Shown: one piece after another, positions 45,117 through 54,871 of the stretch
Position numbering within the stretch: position 1 is the stretch's first letter
Layout of the letters: the number at the start of each line of letters is the position of its first letter
DNA from: Flagellimonas sp. MMG031
GTDB taxonomy: Bacteria; Bacteroidota; Bacteroidia; Flavobacteriales; Flavobacteriaceae
Assembly: GCF_040112705.1 (NCBI RefSeq)
Contig: NZ_CP157804.1
Location: forward strand, 2,598,001 to 2,662,000
Direction of reading: 5' to 3'
DNA: 64,000 bases
The notes under the pieces: model-generated
Seen by the model: the letters and a program-made list of their open reading frames with translations, nothing else
Told to the model about the DNA's origin: nothing
Database searches by the model: none
Program-made: the position numbers and the translations under genes

Positions 45117-46634
45117 ATGAAAAAACGCACCATAGAAATTATGGACACCACCCTTCGGGATGGTGAACAGACCTCTGGGGTTTCCTTTTCCGCTTCGGAA
45201 AAGCTTACCTTGGCCAAGCTCTTGTTGGAAGAGCTCAAAGTAGACCGCATCGAAGTGGCATCCGCACGGGTTTCGGATGGGGAATTGCAAGCCGTCAAAA
45301 ATATTACGGAGTGGGCCGCTGCGGAAGGGTATTTATCCAAAGTAGAGGTATTGACCTTTGTGGATAATGGTGTTTCCTTAAAATGGATGCAAGATGCCGG
45401 AGCCAAGGTCCAAAACCTATTGACCAAGGGTTCGTTAAATCATTTAACCCATCAGCTTAAAAAGACTCCTGAACAGCACTTTACGGAAATTGAAAAAGTT
45501 ATTTCAGAAGCTCATCGAGTTGGCATAGACACCAATGTGTATTTAGAGGATTGGAGCAACGGAATGCGCAATTCCAAAGACTACGTTTTTCAGTTTTTGG
45601 ATTTTCTGACCCAACAGCCTATCAAACGTATTTTGCTTCCGGACACTTTGGGCGTGCTGACCCATACCGAGACAGGTGCATTCTTTAAGGAAATCATCCA
45701 AAGATACCCCAACACCCATTTTGATTTTCACGGTCACAACGATTATGATTTGAGCGTAGCCAACGTGATGGAGGCTTTGAAGGCTGGTGTTCATGGTTTG
45801 CATCTTACCGTAAATGGCATGGGCGAACGCGCAGGGAATGCGCCTTTGGCGAGTGCAGTGGCCGTTATCAACGATTTTTTACCAGAAATAAAGATTGGCG
45901 TCAAAGAATCTTCCCTTTACAAAGTAAGTAAGCTGGTGTCCGCCTTTACGGGTATAAGCATTCCGGATAATAAACCCATTGTCGGGGATAATGTTTTCAC
46001 CCAAACCGCTGGCATACATGCAGATGGAGACAGTAAAAAGAATCTTTACTTTAATGACCTTTTGCCCGAACGATTTGGAAGAAAACGCAAATATGCCTTA
46101 GGTAAAACCTCGGGCAAGGCCAATATTCAGAAGAATCTTCAGGAGCTGGGGTTGACCCTTAACGATGATGAGCTAAAAAAGGTTACCGAACGTATCATCG
46201 AGCTAGGAGATAAAAAAGAGCGTGTCACCAAAGATGACCTACCCTATATTATTTCCGATGTGCTGGACAGTAATTTGCATCAACAAAAGGTCTTCGTCAA
46301 ATCATATGTGTTGACGCATTCCAAGGGGTTGAAGCCCTCCACTACCCTTTCCATCGAAATCGATGGGAAAACGTATGAGGAAAATGCACAAGGTGACGGT
46401 CAGTTCGACGCCTTCATCAACGCTTTGAAAAAAGTGTACAAAAAAGAAGGTCGCGAATTGCCCAAACTGGTAGATTATGCCGTTCGGATACCGCCAGGCA
46501 GTACCTCCGACGCACTTTGCGAGACGGTTATTACTTGGCAAACCAAAGAAAAGGACTTTACCACACGAGGTTTGGATTCAGACCAAACGGTATCCGCCAT
46601 TAAGGCCACGGAAAAAATGCTGAATCTCGTATAA
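45117..46634 (+). CDS. leuA: 2-Isopropylmalate synthase-like enzyme (or citramalate synthase)
   Basis: The 505-residue protein is a DRE-TIM metallolyase with a C-terminal regulatory domain. The catalytic block is MDTTLRDGEQTSGVSF near residue 7, the metal-binding HxH is FDFHGHNDYD (near 205-214), and GMGERAGNAPLA is present. The C-terminal part (about 390-500), with GDGQFDAFINALKK, is the allosteric dimer domain that binds leucine. Position in leuCDAB argues for 2-isopropylmalate synthase. The N-terminal half resembles the branch that also includes citramalate synthases, so the 2-oxoacid preference is not certain. Confidence 0.88.
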   Translation: MKKRTIEIMDTTLRDGEQTSGVSFSASEKLTLAKLLLEELKVDRIEVASARVSDGELQAVKNITEWAAAEGYLSKVEVLTFVDNGVSLKWMQDAGAKVQNLLTKGSLNHLTHQLKKTPEQHFTEIEKVISEAHRVGIDTNVYLEDWSNGMRNSKDYVFQFLDFLTQQPIKRILLPDTLGVLTHTETGAFFKEIIQRYPNTHFDFHGHNDYDLSVANVMEALKAGVHGLHLTVNGMGERAGNAPLASAVAVINDFLPEIKIGVKESSLYKVSKLVSAFTGISIPDNKPIVGDNVFTQTAGIHADGDSKKNLYFNDLLPERFGRKRKYALGKTSGKANIQKNLQELGLTLNDDELKKVTERIIELGDKKERVTKDDLPYIISDVLDSNLHQQKVFVKSYVLTHSKGLKPSTTLSIEIDGKTYEENAQGDGQFDAFINALKKVYKKEGRELPKLVDYAVRIPPGSTSDALCETVITWQTKEKDFTTRGLDSDQTVSAIKATEKMLNLV

Positions 46635-46684
46635 CCGAACATTGAGAGTTGTTCATTGAAAACTGATAATTGATAATTGAAAAA
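46635..46684 (+). repeat. AT-rich ATTGATAA/ATTGAAAA intergenic repeat (leuA-leuB)
   Basis: Contains gaacattgagag, attgaaaactgataattg and attgataattgaaaa, sharing words with the repeat at 44416-44489. It fills the whole gap between the two genes. Confidence 0.4.
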
Positions 46685-47743
46685 ATGAAATTAAACATAG
46701 CGCTCTTGGCCGGAGATGGAATTGGCCCCGAAGTAATTGATCAAGCCGTAAAAGTATCTGATGCCGTCGCCGCGAAGTTCGGTCATGAAATTAGCTGGAC
46801 TCCTGCACTGACAGGTGCTGCTGCCATTGATGCTGTGGGAGAGCCCTATCCCGACGAAACCCATGAAATATGCGTAGCTGCTGATGCCGTTCTTTTTGGT
46901 GCCATTGGCCATCCTCGATTTGACAATGATCCATCGGCCAAAGTGCGTCCCGAGCAAGGCTTGCTGAAAATGCGTCAAAAATTGGGGCTTTTTGCCAATG
47001 TTCGGCCAACGTTCACCTTTCCGTCCCTGATTGAAAAATCACCGTTGAAAAGAGAGCGTATTGAAGGAACGGACTTGGTTTTCTTACGTGAGCTGACAGG
47101 AGGTATCTATTTTGGGAAAAGAGGTCGTGAGGATAATGACAATACCGCCTACGATACCTGCACCTACACCCGTGCAGAAGTGGAGCGATTGGCCAGAAAA
47201 GGTTTTGAAATGGCGATGCAGCGTTCCAAAAAACTCTGCTGTGTGGATAAGGCCAACGTTTTGGAAACTTCCCGTTTATGGAGGGAAACCGTTCAAAAGT
47301 TGGAAAAAGAATATCCTGAAATAGAAGTTTCCTATGAATTTGTGGATGCCGTAGCCATGCGCTTGGTACAATGGCCAAGTGCCTACGATGTTTTAATCAC
47401 CGAAAACTTGTTTGGGGATATTCTAACCGATGAAGCTTCGGTGATTTCAGGTTCTATGGGGTTGATGCCCTCCGCTTCCTTGGGAGAGGAAACCTCACTG
47501 TTTGAGCCCATCCACGGTTCATATCCGCAAGCGGGCGGAAAAGACATCGCTAACCCGTTGGCAACAGTTTTATCCGCAGCCATGATGTTCGAAACGGCAT
47601 TTGGTCTTAAAGATGAGGCAGAAGCCATCCGTGAGGTGGTCAATAAGTCTTTGGCCGAAGGAGTGGTTACCGAGGATCTAGCCGAGGGCGGGAAAGCCTA
47701 CAAGACCAGTGAAGTTGGGGACTGGTTGGCAAAACATATTTGA
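46685..47743 (+). CDS. leuB: 3-Isopropylmalate dehydrogenase
   Basis: The 352-residue enzyme oxidatively decarboxylates 3-isopropylmalate with NAD. It has the family start LLAGDGIGPEV, substrate loop RELTGGIYFG, KANVLETSRLW, VDAVAMRLVQWP, and the NAD region SGSMGLMPSASLG with HGSYPQAGGKDIANPLA. It is the last gene of leuCDAB; a strong terminator follows 20 bases later. The ATG at 46685 is chosen because upstream residues are not family-like. Confidence 0.96.
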   Translation: MKLNIALLAGDGIGPEVIDQAVKVSDAVAAKFGHEISWTPALTGAAAIDAVGEPYPDETHEICVAADAVLFGAIGHPRFDNDPSAKVRPEQGLLKMRQKLGLFANVRPTFTFPSLIEKSPLKRERIEGTDLVFLRELTGGIYFGKRGREDNDNTAYDTCTYTRAEVERLARKGFEMAMQRSKKLCCVDKANVLETSRLWRETVQKLEKEYPEIEVSYEFVDAVAMRLVQWPSAYDVLITENLFGDILTDEASVISGSMGLMPSASLGEETSLFEPIHGSYPQAGGKDIANPLATVLSAAMMFETAFGLKDEAEAIREVVNKSLAEGVVTEDLAEGGKAYKTSEVGDWLAKHI

Positions 47744-47763
47744 TTAACCCCACATAAAAACCT

Positions 47764-47795
47764 AAAAAAAACCCCGAAAATCGGGGCTTTTTTTA
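47764..47795 (+). terminator. Rho-independent terminator of the leu operon
   Basis: Stem CCCCGA (47772-47777), loop AAA, stem TCGGGG (47781-47786), preceded by eight A and followed by C and eight T. It is 20 bases past the leuB stop. Confidence 0.93.
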
Positions 47796-47824
47796 TTCCG
47801 ATTCCAAAATGGTTTTATGACTAG

Positions 47825-47926
47825 AAATTCGTCAATTCGAGTGTTATGAGTGAAACGAAAAATGTATCGAGAATCAGAACTTCATCATTTTAAATCTTGT
47901 TCCCGACCTGCCACCGGTAGGCAGGT
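47825..47926. repeat. Intergenic repeat cluster after leuB
   Basis: The stretch holds attcgtcaattcgagtg (47825-47841) and the related tatcgagaatc nearby, then the palindrome ACCTGCC-ACCGGTA-GGCAGGT (47906-47926). Both kinds of sequence resemble multi-copy intergenic repeats I know from Flavobacteriaceae; a related fragment, gcgcagtcgaga, lies at 7371-7382. The rest of 47744-47965 shows nothing else. Confidence 0.45.
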
Positions 47927-47965
47927 AGTTATTCCTTTGGAAAAAACTCAAACTGACACTTTTTT

Positions 47966-49558
47966 TTACAAAATGTAGTCCGTACTCAAGAAGTTGCTCA
48001 CCTTAGCCTCCAACAATTGCTCCACCGTCTGATTGTTCAAGTTGTTGTCCTTGAATGCCACAAAGGTTCGGATAGAGAAGGAACGCAATGCATCGTGCAC
48101 GCTCAAAGTGGACTGGGCGGAGTCCTTTCTACCCGTGAACGGATACACATCCGGTCCACGCTGACAAGAGCTGTTCAGGTTTACACGACAGACCAAGTTG
48201 GCCAAAGTGTCAATGAGCGGCGATAAGCTATACACATCCTTTCCAAACAAGCTCACTTGCTGTCCGTAGTTGGATTCTGCCATATCATCCAAAGGCTCTT
48301 CGATATCCTGAAAGGAAAGCACTGGTATAATGGGGCCAAATTGCTCCTCTTGGTAGACCCGCATATCCTTGGTAACAGGATACAGCACCGCCGGCCAGAT
48401 ATAATTGTCGAAATGCTTCCCTCCTTTTTTATTGATGATCTTGGCTCCTTTGGCCAAAGCATCATCCAAAAGCTCTTGTATGTAAGCTGGTTTGTCTGGT
48501 TCGGGTAGTGGCGTTAACTGCACCCCATCATCCCAAGGATTTCCAAACTTTAATCCATCCACTTTCTCCGAAAAGCGCTTTAAGAACTCATCCTTTACCT
48601 CGTCGTGGACGTAAACCACCTTCAAGGCTGTGCATCGCTGCCCATTAAAGGATAAGGTGCCCGAAATACACTCATTGATGGTCAAATCCAACTCGGCATC
48701 GGGCAGCACAATAGCCGGATTTTTGGCCTCCAAGCCCAAGACCAACCGTAATCGGTTACTTTTTGGATGCTGGTCCTGCAATGCATTGGCAGATTTACTG
48801 TTGCCGATCAAAGCCAATACATCCACCTTTCCCGTTTTCATTATGGGCGCCGCTACCGCCCTTCCGCGACCAAAAAGTATATTTACAACTCCCTTGGGAA
48901 AACTGCTCTGAAAAGCCTCCAAAAGAGGTGTGATTAAAAGAACGCCATGCTTCGCTGGCTTAAAAATGGTAGTGTTCCCCATAATAATGGCGGGAATCAA
49001 CAAGGCAAAGGTTTCATTTAAGGGGTAATTGTATGGTCCAAGGCACAATACCACCCCGAGCGGTCCACGACGGATATGGGCGTAGACCCCGTCATGTTTC
49101 TGGAATTTGGCACAGTCACGGTCCAATTGCTTGTAATCTTCGATGGTGTCGTAGATGTATTCAACAGTTCGGTCAAACTCTTTATAGGAATCCGGTTTGG
49201 ACTTCCCAATTTCCCACATCAACAGCTTTACGACCTGCTCGCGCTTTTGCTCCATTTTCTTTACAAAGGTCTCCATACACTCAATCCGGTCCTTCACCTT
49301 CATGGTAGGCCAAAGCCCTTGACCCTTGTCATAAGCCGCCAAAGCGGCATCCAAAGCCTCCATGGCCTCTTCTTCGCCCATATCGGGAATACTTCCCAAT
49401 GGGGTGGGTGCGTATTCATCCGTTGAGGAAATGGTAGAAACCACTGGACTAGTAGCTCCGTCCCATTTACGGAGTTCCCCGTTTACTAAATATGTTCTTT
49501 GATGTATCTCTTCAGTGATTTGAAAAGCTTCTGGTATTGCTGGTTTCGTTTTCGCCAT
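47966..49558 (-). CDS. gapN: NADP-dependent glyceraldehyde-3-phosphate dehydrogenase (non-phosphorylating)
   Basis: The 530-residue protein is an aldehyde dehydrogenase of the GapN type, which oxidises glyceraldehyde-3-phosphate directly to 3-phosphoglycerate and yields NADPH. The catalytic cysteine lies in NGQRCTAL and the general-base glutamate in [13 protein letters not shown]. The N-terminal [12 protein letters not shown] and the substrate-binding [18 protein letters not shown] are characteristic of GapN rather than other aldehyde dehydrogenases. It is a single gene on the minus strand, between leuB and the end of ilvA, with no shared operon evident. Confidence 0.9.
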   Translation of the reverse strand: MAKTKPAIPEAFQITEEIHQRTYLVNGELRKWDGATSPVVSTISSTDEYAPTPLGSIPDMGEEEAMEALDAALAAYDKGQGLWPTMKVKDRIECMETFVKKMEQKREQVVKLLMWEIGKSKPDSYKEFDRTVEYIYDTIEDYKQLDRDCAKFQKHDGVYAHIRRGPLGVVLCLGPYNYPLNETFALLIPAIIMGNTTIFKPAKHGVLLITPLLEAFQSSFPKGVVNILFGRGRAVAAPIMKTGKVDVLALIGNSKSANALQDQHPKSNRLRLVLGLEAKNPAIVLPDAELDLTINECISGTLSFNGQRCTALKVVYVHDEVKDEFLKRFSEKVDGLKFGNPWDDGVQLTPLPEPDKPAYIQELLDDALAKGAKIINKKGGKHFDNYIWPAVLYPVTKDMRVYQEEQFGPIIPVLSFQDIEEPLDDMAESNYGQQVSLFGKDVYSLSPLIDTLANLVCRVNLNSSCQRGPDVYPFTGRKDSAQSTLSVHDALRSFSIRTFVAFKDNNLNNQTVEQLLEAKVSNFLSTDYIL

Positions 49559-49717
49559 GAGTTATTGATTTTAAGCGATTAGTGTTCATAAATGGTCACC
49601 TCTACTACACAAAGCTAACACAAAAACCATTGAAAATCATGTTGATTCTGTGGAAACACTTAGTGTTGGACAGGAAACCAAACTTTATCATAATGATGCT
49701 TGAAAATGTTGGTGGCA

Positions 49718-50983
49718 TCACACCAAATATTGAAAAAGATCAGGCTTGTTGTTCAGGTAATCCCCAAAGAAGTTGTTGTCTTTCATCCGCTGCATTAAGG
49801 GTTCAAGATCTTCTGGGGATTTTAGCTCTACCCCTACAATCGCCGGGGCATTTTCCCTACTTGACTTTTTGGAATACTCAAAGTGCGTGATATCGTCGTT
49901 GGGGCCCAAAATATCGACCACAAATTCCTTCAACGCGCCGGGTCGCTGGGGAAACCTCACAATAAAATAATGCTTCAATTGGGCGTAGAGCAAGGCCCTT
50001 TCCTTGATTTCGGCCGTTCGGGTAATATCGTTGTTGCTTCCGCTTACCACACAAACCACATTTTTGCCCTTGATTTCTTCCTTGAAATCATCCAAAGCAG
50101 CAATGGTGAGTGCTCCAGCGGGCTCCACCACAATGGCATCCCTATTGTAAAGATCCAAGATGGTCTGGCACACTTTTCCTTCGGGAACAGTGACCATTTT
50201 GTGTAGATAGTCCCTGCAAATAGGATAGGTCAACGAACCGACTTTTTGCACTGCCGCTCCATCAATAAACTTATCGATGTTTTCCAGCTCCACCAACTCC
50301 CCTTGTTCCATGGATTTTAGCATGGACGGGGCTCCTTCAGGTTCTACCCCTATAATTTTGGTGTTTGGCGATAAGGCCTGGAAGGTTCCGCAAAGCCCTG
50401 ATGCCAATCCGCCACCGCCAACGGCCACAAACACATAATCGATAGGTACATGTGACTGTTGCAACATTTCCAAACCAACAGTGGCTTGTCCCTCTATGGT
50501 TTTTTCGTCATCAAAGGGATGCACAAAGGTTTTGCTTTCTTGCTCGCAAAACAATTCAGCCGCCTTTTTGGAATCGTCAAACGTATCCCCTTCCAGAACA
50601 ACATCCACCCATTCCCCTCCAAACATCATTGTTTGGTCAATTTTCTGTTTTGGAGTCACTACGGGCATGTAAATGGTTCCTTTCACCTGCAAATGGCTAC
50701 AGGCAAAGGCAACGCCCTGCGCGTGATTTCCAGCACTCGCGCAAACTACTCCGCTCTCCAGTTGTTGTTTACTAAGTGAACTGATCTTGTTGTACGCACC
50801 ACGAATCTTGTAGCTTCGTACGCGATGTAAATCCTCACGCTTGAGAAGAATATTGGCCCCATGGGATTTGGAATAGCGGATACTTTGCTGCAAAGGGGTT
50901 ACCTCTGCCACTTGGGCAATGGTCTTTGCCGCTTGATAAATATCCGCTATTTGCGGAAAGTATGTTTCCACCGTTTCGCTCAT
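49718..50983 (-). CDS. ilvA: Threonine ammonia-lyase (threonine dehydratase)
   Basis: The 421-residue PLP enzyme makes 2-oxobutyrate from threonine for isoleucine synthesis. The PLP lysine is in RVRSYKIRGAYN, the serine/asparagine block is CASAGNHAQGVA and the glycine loop is VAVGGGGLASGL. About 75 C-terminal residues, with FIVRFPQRPGALKEFV, form the ACT-like regulatory domain, so it should respond to isoleucine. It is the last gene of ilvD-ilvB-ilvN-ilvC-ilvA, 16 bases after ilvC. Confidence 0.94.
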   Translation of the reverse strand: MSETVETYFPQIADIYQAAKTIAQVAEVTPLQQSIRYSKSHGANILLKREDLHRVRSYKIRGAYNKISSLSKQQLESGVVCASAGNHAQGVAFACSHLQVKGTIYMPVVTPKQKIDQTMMFGGEWVDVVLEGDTFDDSKKAAELFCEQESKTFVHPFDDEKTIEGQATVGLEMLQQSHVPIDYVFVAVGGGGLASGLCGTFQALSPNTKIIGVEPEGAPSMLKSMEQGELVELENIDKFIDGAAVQKVGSLTYPICRDYLHKMVTVPEGKVCQTILDLYNRDAIVVEPAGALTIAALDDFKEEIKGKNVVCVVSGSNNDITRTAEIKERALLYAQLKHYFIVRFPQRPGALKEFVVDILGPNDDITHFEYSKKSSRENAPAIVGVELKSPEDLEPLMQRMKDNNFFGDYLNNKPDLFQYLV

Positions 50984-50999
50984 GGGACCAATGGTTTTG

Positions 51000-52475
51000 T
51001 TATCCTATGGGCTTCATGGCTGTCATGGAAGCACGCAATCTGGCACCGACCACTTCCACATCATGCTCACGGATGGCCTTGTTCACTGCAATCAGTCGAA
51101 CGTTGTCCACCCCTGTATCTTTTCCTTCGCCAAAGTGTTTGCCAATGATATCGGTGTCCACATTCTTCATAAAATCTGCCAATAATGGCTTACAAGCATG
51201 GTCGAACAAATAACAGCCGTATTCCGCAGTATCGGAAATGACCCTGTTCATTTCGAACAATTTCTTTCTAGCAATGGTGTTGGCGATCAATGGGGTTTCG
51301 TGCAGCGATTCATAGTAGGCTGACTCTCCAATGATTCCGGATTCGGTCATGGTCTCATAGGCCAATTCCACCCCAGATTTTACAAAAGCGACCATCAATA
51401 CCCCATTGTCATAATATTCCTGCTCGGAAATATTCATATCCCCAGCAGGTGTTTTTTCAAAAGCGGTCTCTCCCGTTGCAGCTCTCCAATCCAATAGGTT
51501 TTTATCGCCATTGTCCCAATCTTCCATCATGGTTTTGGAGAAGTGGCCGCTCATAATGTCGTCCATGTGCTTTTGGAACAAGGGTCGCATGATTTCCTTC
51601 AATTCTTCGGCCAAATCAAATGCCTTGATTTTGGCGGGATTCGACAAACGGTCCATCATATTGGTGATTCCACCTTGCTTCAATCCTTCGGTGATGGTTT
51701 CCCATCCATACTGAATCAATTTGGAGGCATAGGCTTCATCGATACCTTTTTCCACCATTTTGTTGAACGAAAGAATAGACCCTGTCTGCAACAAACCACA
51801 AAGAATGGTCTGCTCTCCCATCAAATCCGACTTTACTTCTGCCACAAATGATGATTCCAATACACCGGCTTTGTCCCCTCCCGTTGCCGCAGCATAGGCT
51901 TTGGCTTGTTCCAAACCTTTTCCTTCCGGGTCGTTTTCGGGGTGAACGGCAATCAAGGTGGGTACACCAAATCCTCTTTTGTACTCTTCACGCACCTCGG
52001 AACCTGGACTTTTGGGCGCTACCATGATTACGGTAAGGTCTTCACGCACTTGCATTCCCTCTTCCACGATATTGAAACCATGCGAATAGGACAAGGTGGC
52101 GCCTTGCTTCATCAAAGGCATTACTGTGCTTACCACATTGGTGTGTTGTTTATCCGGTGTCAGGTTGATGACCAAATCGGCAGTCGGAATCAATTCTTCA
52201 TACGTTCCTACCGTAAAGTTGTTTTCCTTTGCGTTTTTGTAAGATTGACGTTGTTCCTTGATAGCTGCTGGCCGAAGGGCGTAAGAGATATCCAGCCCAG
52301 AGTCGCGCATGTTCAATCCTTGGTTCAACCCTTGGGCACCACACCCCACGATTACAATTTTCTTTCCTTTTAATGCGGTAACACCATCAGCGAACTCGCT
52401 GGAATCCATAAATCTACATTTTCCCAACTGTGTCAGTTGTTCGCGAAGTGATAGTGTGTTAAAGTAATTTGCCAT
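51000..52475 (-). CDS. ilvC: Ketol-acid reductoisomerase (class II, long form)
   Basis: The 491-residue enzyme converts 2-acetolactate to 2,3-dihydroxyisovalerate (and the isoleucine analogue). The NADPH Rossmann loop is [14 protein letters not shown], the phosphate-contact region follows with SYALRPAA, and the metal-binding helices show [13 protein letters not shown]. Its length is that of the class II (E. coli-like) enzyme with the duplicated knotted domain. It lies between ilvN (24-base gap) and ilvA. Confidence 0.96.
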   Translation of the reverse strand: MANYFNTLSLREQLTQLGKCRFMDSSEFADGVTALKGKKIVIVGCGAQGLNQGLNMRDSGLDISYALRPAAIKEQRQSYKNAKENNFTVGTYEELIPTADLVINLTPDKQHTNVVSTVMPLMKQGATLSYSHGFNIVEEGMQVREDLTVIMVAPKSPGSEVREEYKRGFGVPTLIAVHPENDPEGKGLEQAKAYAAATGGDKAGVLESSFVAEVKSDLMGEQTILCGLLQTGSILSFNKMVEKGIDEAYASKLIQYGWETITEGLKQGGITNMMDRLSNPAKIKAFDLAEELKEIMRPLFQKHMDDIMSGHFSKTMMEDWDNGDKNLLDWRAATGETAFEKTPAGDMNISEQEYYDNGVLMVAFVKSGVELAYETMTESGIIGESAYYESLHETPLIANTIARKKLFEMNRVISDTAEYGCYLFDHACKPLLADFMKNVDTDIIGKHFGEGKDTGVDNVRLIAVNKAIREHDVEVVGARLRASMTAMKPIG

Positions 52476-52499
52476 TTTTAATATTTGATTTTATGCTAT

Positions 52500-53027
52500 T
52501 TAGTTTTCTTGAAATTCTTGCAACATTTCGCTTATGGGCATGGTGGCCTTGGTGACCGCAATCCGCCCTGATCGAACAAATTGAAGGATACCATAAGGCT
52601 CCAATGCTTCGTGCATTTCATCTATTTCGTGCCGACGCCCTGTTTTGGCCAACGCAAAAAACTCCCGGTTTACGGTCACGATCTGCGAATGGCTTTCTTT
52701 GATGATGTTTTGAATCTGTCGTTCATCGAACAACAAATGCGAAGCAATTTTGAACAATGCCGATTCCTGATAGATGGTCTCATCATCGGTGTGATAATAG
52801 GCCTTGATGACCTCAACCTGCTTTTCTATCTGACCAACGATTTTCCGTGTCCACTCCTCGGTGGTAAAAACCACAATCGTGAACTTAGAAACACCTTCAA
52901 TCTCTGATTTTGAGACATTTAAACTTTCTATATTGATATGTCGCTTTAAGAATATTCCCGATATCCTATTGAGCAATCCCACATGATTTTCGGAATATGC
53001 CGAGATGGTATACCATTGTTTTTCCAT
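52500..53027 (-). CDS. ilvN: Acetolactate synthase small (regulatory) subunit
   Basis: The 175-residue protein starts with an ACT domain (TISAYSENHVGLLNRISGIF), the valine-binding site of acetohydroxyacid synthase, followed by a second helical/beta domain. It activates the catalytic subunit IlvB, encoded immediately upstream (74-base gap), and gives feedback inhibition by valine. The predicted length is normal for the family. Confidence 0.93.
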   Translation of the reverse strand: MEKQWYTISAYSENHVGLLNRISGIFLKRHINIESLNVSKSEIEGVSKFTIVVFTTEEWTRKIVGQIEKQVEVIKAYYHTDDETIYQESALFKIASHLLFDERQIQNIIKESHSQIVTVNREFFALAKTGRRHEIDEMHEALEPYGILQFVRSGRIAVTKATMPISEMLQEFQEN

Positions 53028-53101
53028 AGTGTTTTGATATGCTTTGTGACTTGTTAGGTTTGATAAAACATCACCCTACAAGTTTCCTTTTCTATTCATT
53101 T

Positions 53102-54835
53102 TTACTTCAATCTGATGTCCGAAACAGATGCACCTGATGGAATCATTGGGAACACATTGTCCTCTTTCTCCACTTTTACTTCCAAGAAATATGGATTTTT
53201 GGATGCCATCATCTCTTGCACCGCTTCTTGAAGGTCTCCCCTTTCGGTCACCCTTCTGGCTTGAATGTGATAACCTTCCGCAATCTTTACAAAATCGGGG
53301 TTGGTCATAACGGTGGATGCGTAACGCCTATCAAAGAATAGTTCTTGCCATTGGCGCACCATGCCCAAGTGATCATTGTTCAGTACCACAATTTTAACGG
53401 GCACATTGTGCTGAAAAATAACTCCGAGTTCCTGAATCGTCATTTGATAGCCTCCATCACCGATAATGGCCACCACTTCGCGGTCCATGGCGCCCATTTT
53501 GGCTCCGATAGCTGCCGGAAGGCCAAATCCCATGGTGCCCAGACCTCCGGAGGTAATATTACTCTTGGATTGTTTAAACTTGGCGTAACGGCAAGCAATC
53601 ATTTGATGCTGACCAACATCGGAGACCATCACCGCTTTGTGGCCGGACGCCAAATTGATTTGCTCAATGACCTCGCCCATGGTCAACCCTTCCTTGGTCG
53701 GGTGAATGTCCTTATCGATCAAGGCATTGTATTCGATTTGATACATTTTATCAAACTCTGCCTTCCATGCGCTGTGCTCTTTTTTATCCACCAAAGGGAG
53801 AATATCGCGCAATGTTTCTTTGGAATTTCCCAAAACCGCTACATCTACCTTTACGTTTTTATTGACTTCTGCAGGGTCTATCTCAAAATGAATGACCTTG
53901 GCCTGTTTGGCGTAGGTATCCAAATTACCGGTGACCCGGTCATCAAAACGCATTCCAATGGCAATAAGCACATCGCATTCGTTCGTGAGCAGATTGGGTC
54001 CATAATTGCCGTGCATTCCCACCATACCCACGTTCAATGGATGGTCGGTATCCATGGCCGAAAGACCAAGAATGGTCCAAGCCGCAGGAATTCCCGTTTT
54101 TTCCACGAAGGCTTTGAGCTCTGCCTCCGCTTCGCCCAAAATCACCCCTTGCCCAAATACGATAAATGGTTTTTTGGCACTATTGATGAGTTCCGCTGCT
54201 TTCTCCAAGCTACCCGATTCAGGAGTGGGAACGGGTTTGTAGCTTCTGACCTTGGTACATTTTTCATACACAAAATCGAGCTCATCAAACTGAGCATTCT
54301 TGGTGATGTCCACCAAAACAGGTCCGGGCCGTCCCGATTTGGCAATATAAAATGCCTTCGCCATGATTTCTGGGATCTCTTCCACACGAGTGATTTGGTA
54401 ATTCCATTTGGTCACAGGGGTCGAAATCCCCACAATATCGGTTTCTTGGAAGGCATCGGAACCTAAAAGGCTTCGTGTCACCTGCCCAGTAATGCAAACC
54501 ATGGGGGTAGAATCAATCTGTGCATCGGCCAACCCTGTCACCAAATTAGTGGCTCCAGGACCCGATGTAGCCATGGCCACACCTACCCTGCCTGTCACCC
54601 TTGCATAGCCTTGCGCAGCATGGGTGGCCCCTTGTTCGTGACGGGTCAAAATATGCGTCAATTTATCCTGAAACTTATATAGCTCGTCATAAACAGGCAT
54701 AATGGCCCCACCGGGATAACCGTATATTAAATCGACTCCTTCAGCAAGCAAACAGTGAATGATGGCCTCTGCTCCTGTTATTCGGATGCTATTTTGCGTT
54801 TTGCTATCTTTTTTTTGTGCTTTTAATGTCTCCAT
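53102..54835 (-). CDS. ilvB: Acetolactate synthase large subunit
   Basis: The 577-residue enzyme condenses pyruvate (or pyruvate and 2-oxobutyrate) with thiamine diphosphate. The activating glutamate lies in THILTRHEQGATHAA, the FAD region is RFDDRVTGN, and the ThDP motif is GDGGYQMTIQEL ... IVVLNN. YGYPGGAIMPVYD is the conserved N-terminal block. It is co-transcribed with ilvD (36-base gap) and ilvN. The minus-strand antisense frame of over 370 codons across this gene is not a gene. Confidence 0.96.
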   Translation of the reverse strand: METLKAQKKDSKTQNSIRITGAEAIIHCLLAEGVDLIYGYPGGAIMPVYDELYKFQDKLTHILTRHEQGATHAAQGYARVTGRVGVAMATSGPGATNLVTGLADAQIDSTPMVCITGQVTRSLLGSDAFQETDIVGISTPVTKWNYQITRVEEIPEIMAKAFYIAKSGRPGPVLVDITKNAQFDELDFVYEKCTKVRSYKPVPTPESGSLEKAAELINSAKKPFIVFGQGVILGEAEAELKAFVEKTGIPAAWTILGLSAMDTDHPLNVGMVGMHGNYGPNLLTNECDVLIAIGMRFDDRVTGNLDTYAKQAKVIHFEIDPAEVNKNVKVDVAVLGNSKETLRDILPLVDKKEHSAWKAEFDKMYQIEYNALIDKDIHPTKEGLTMGEVIEQINLASGHKAVMVSDVGQHQMIACRYAKFKQSKSNITSGGLGTMGFGLPAAIGAKMGAMDREVVAIIGDGGYQMTIQELGVIFQHNVPVKIVVLNNDHLGMVRQWQELFFDRRYASTVMTNPDFVKIAEGYHIQARRVTERGDLQEAVQEMMASKNPYFLEVKVEKEDNVFPMIPSGASVSDIRLK

Positions 54836-54871
54836 AAGCCTAAATTTAGGGAGATACCCCTTTTGTAATTG

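Noticed and set aside
53345..54466. A long plus-strand open frame of over 370 codons opposite ilvB.
   Set aside because: It is the antisense of a clearly recognised gene, has no family features, and reflects codon use of ilvB.
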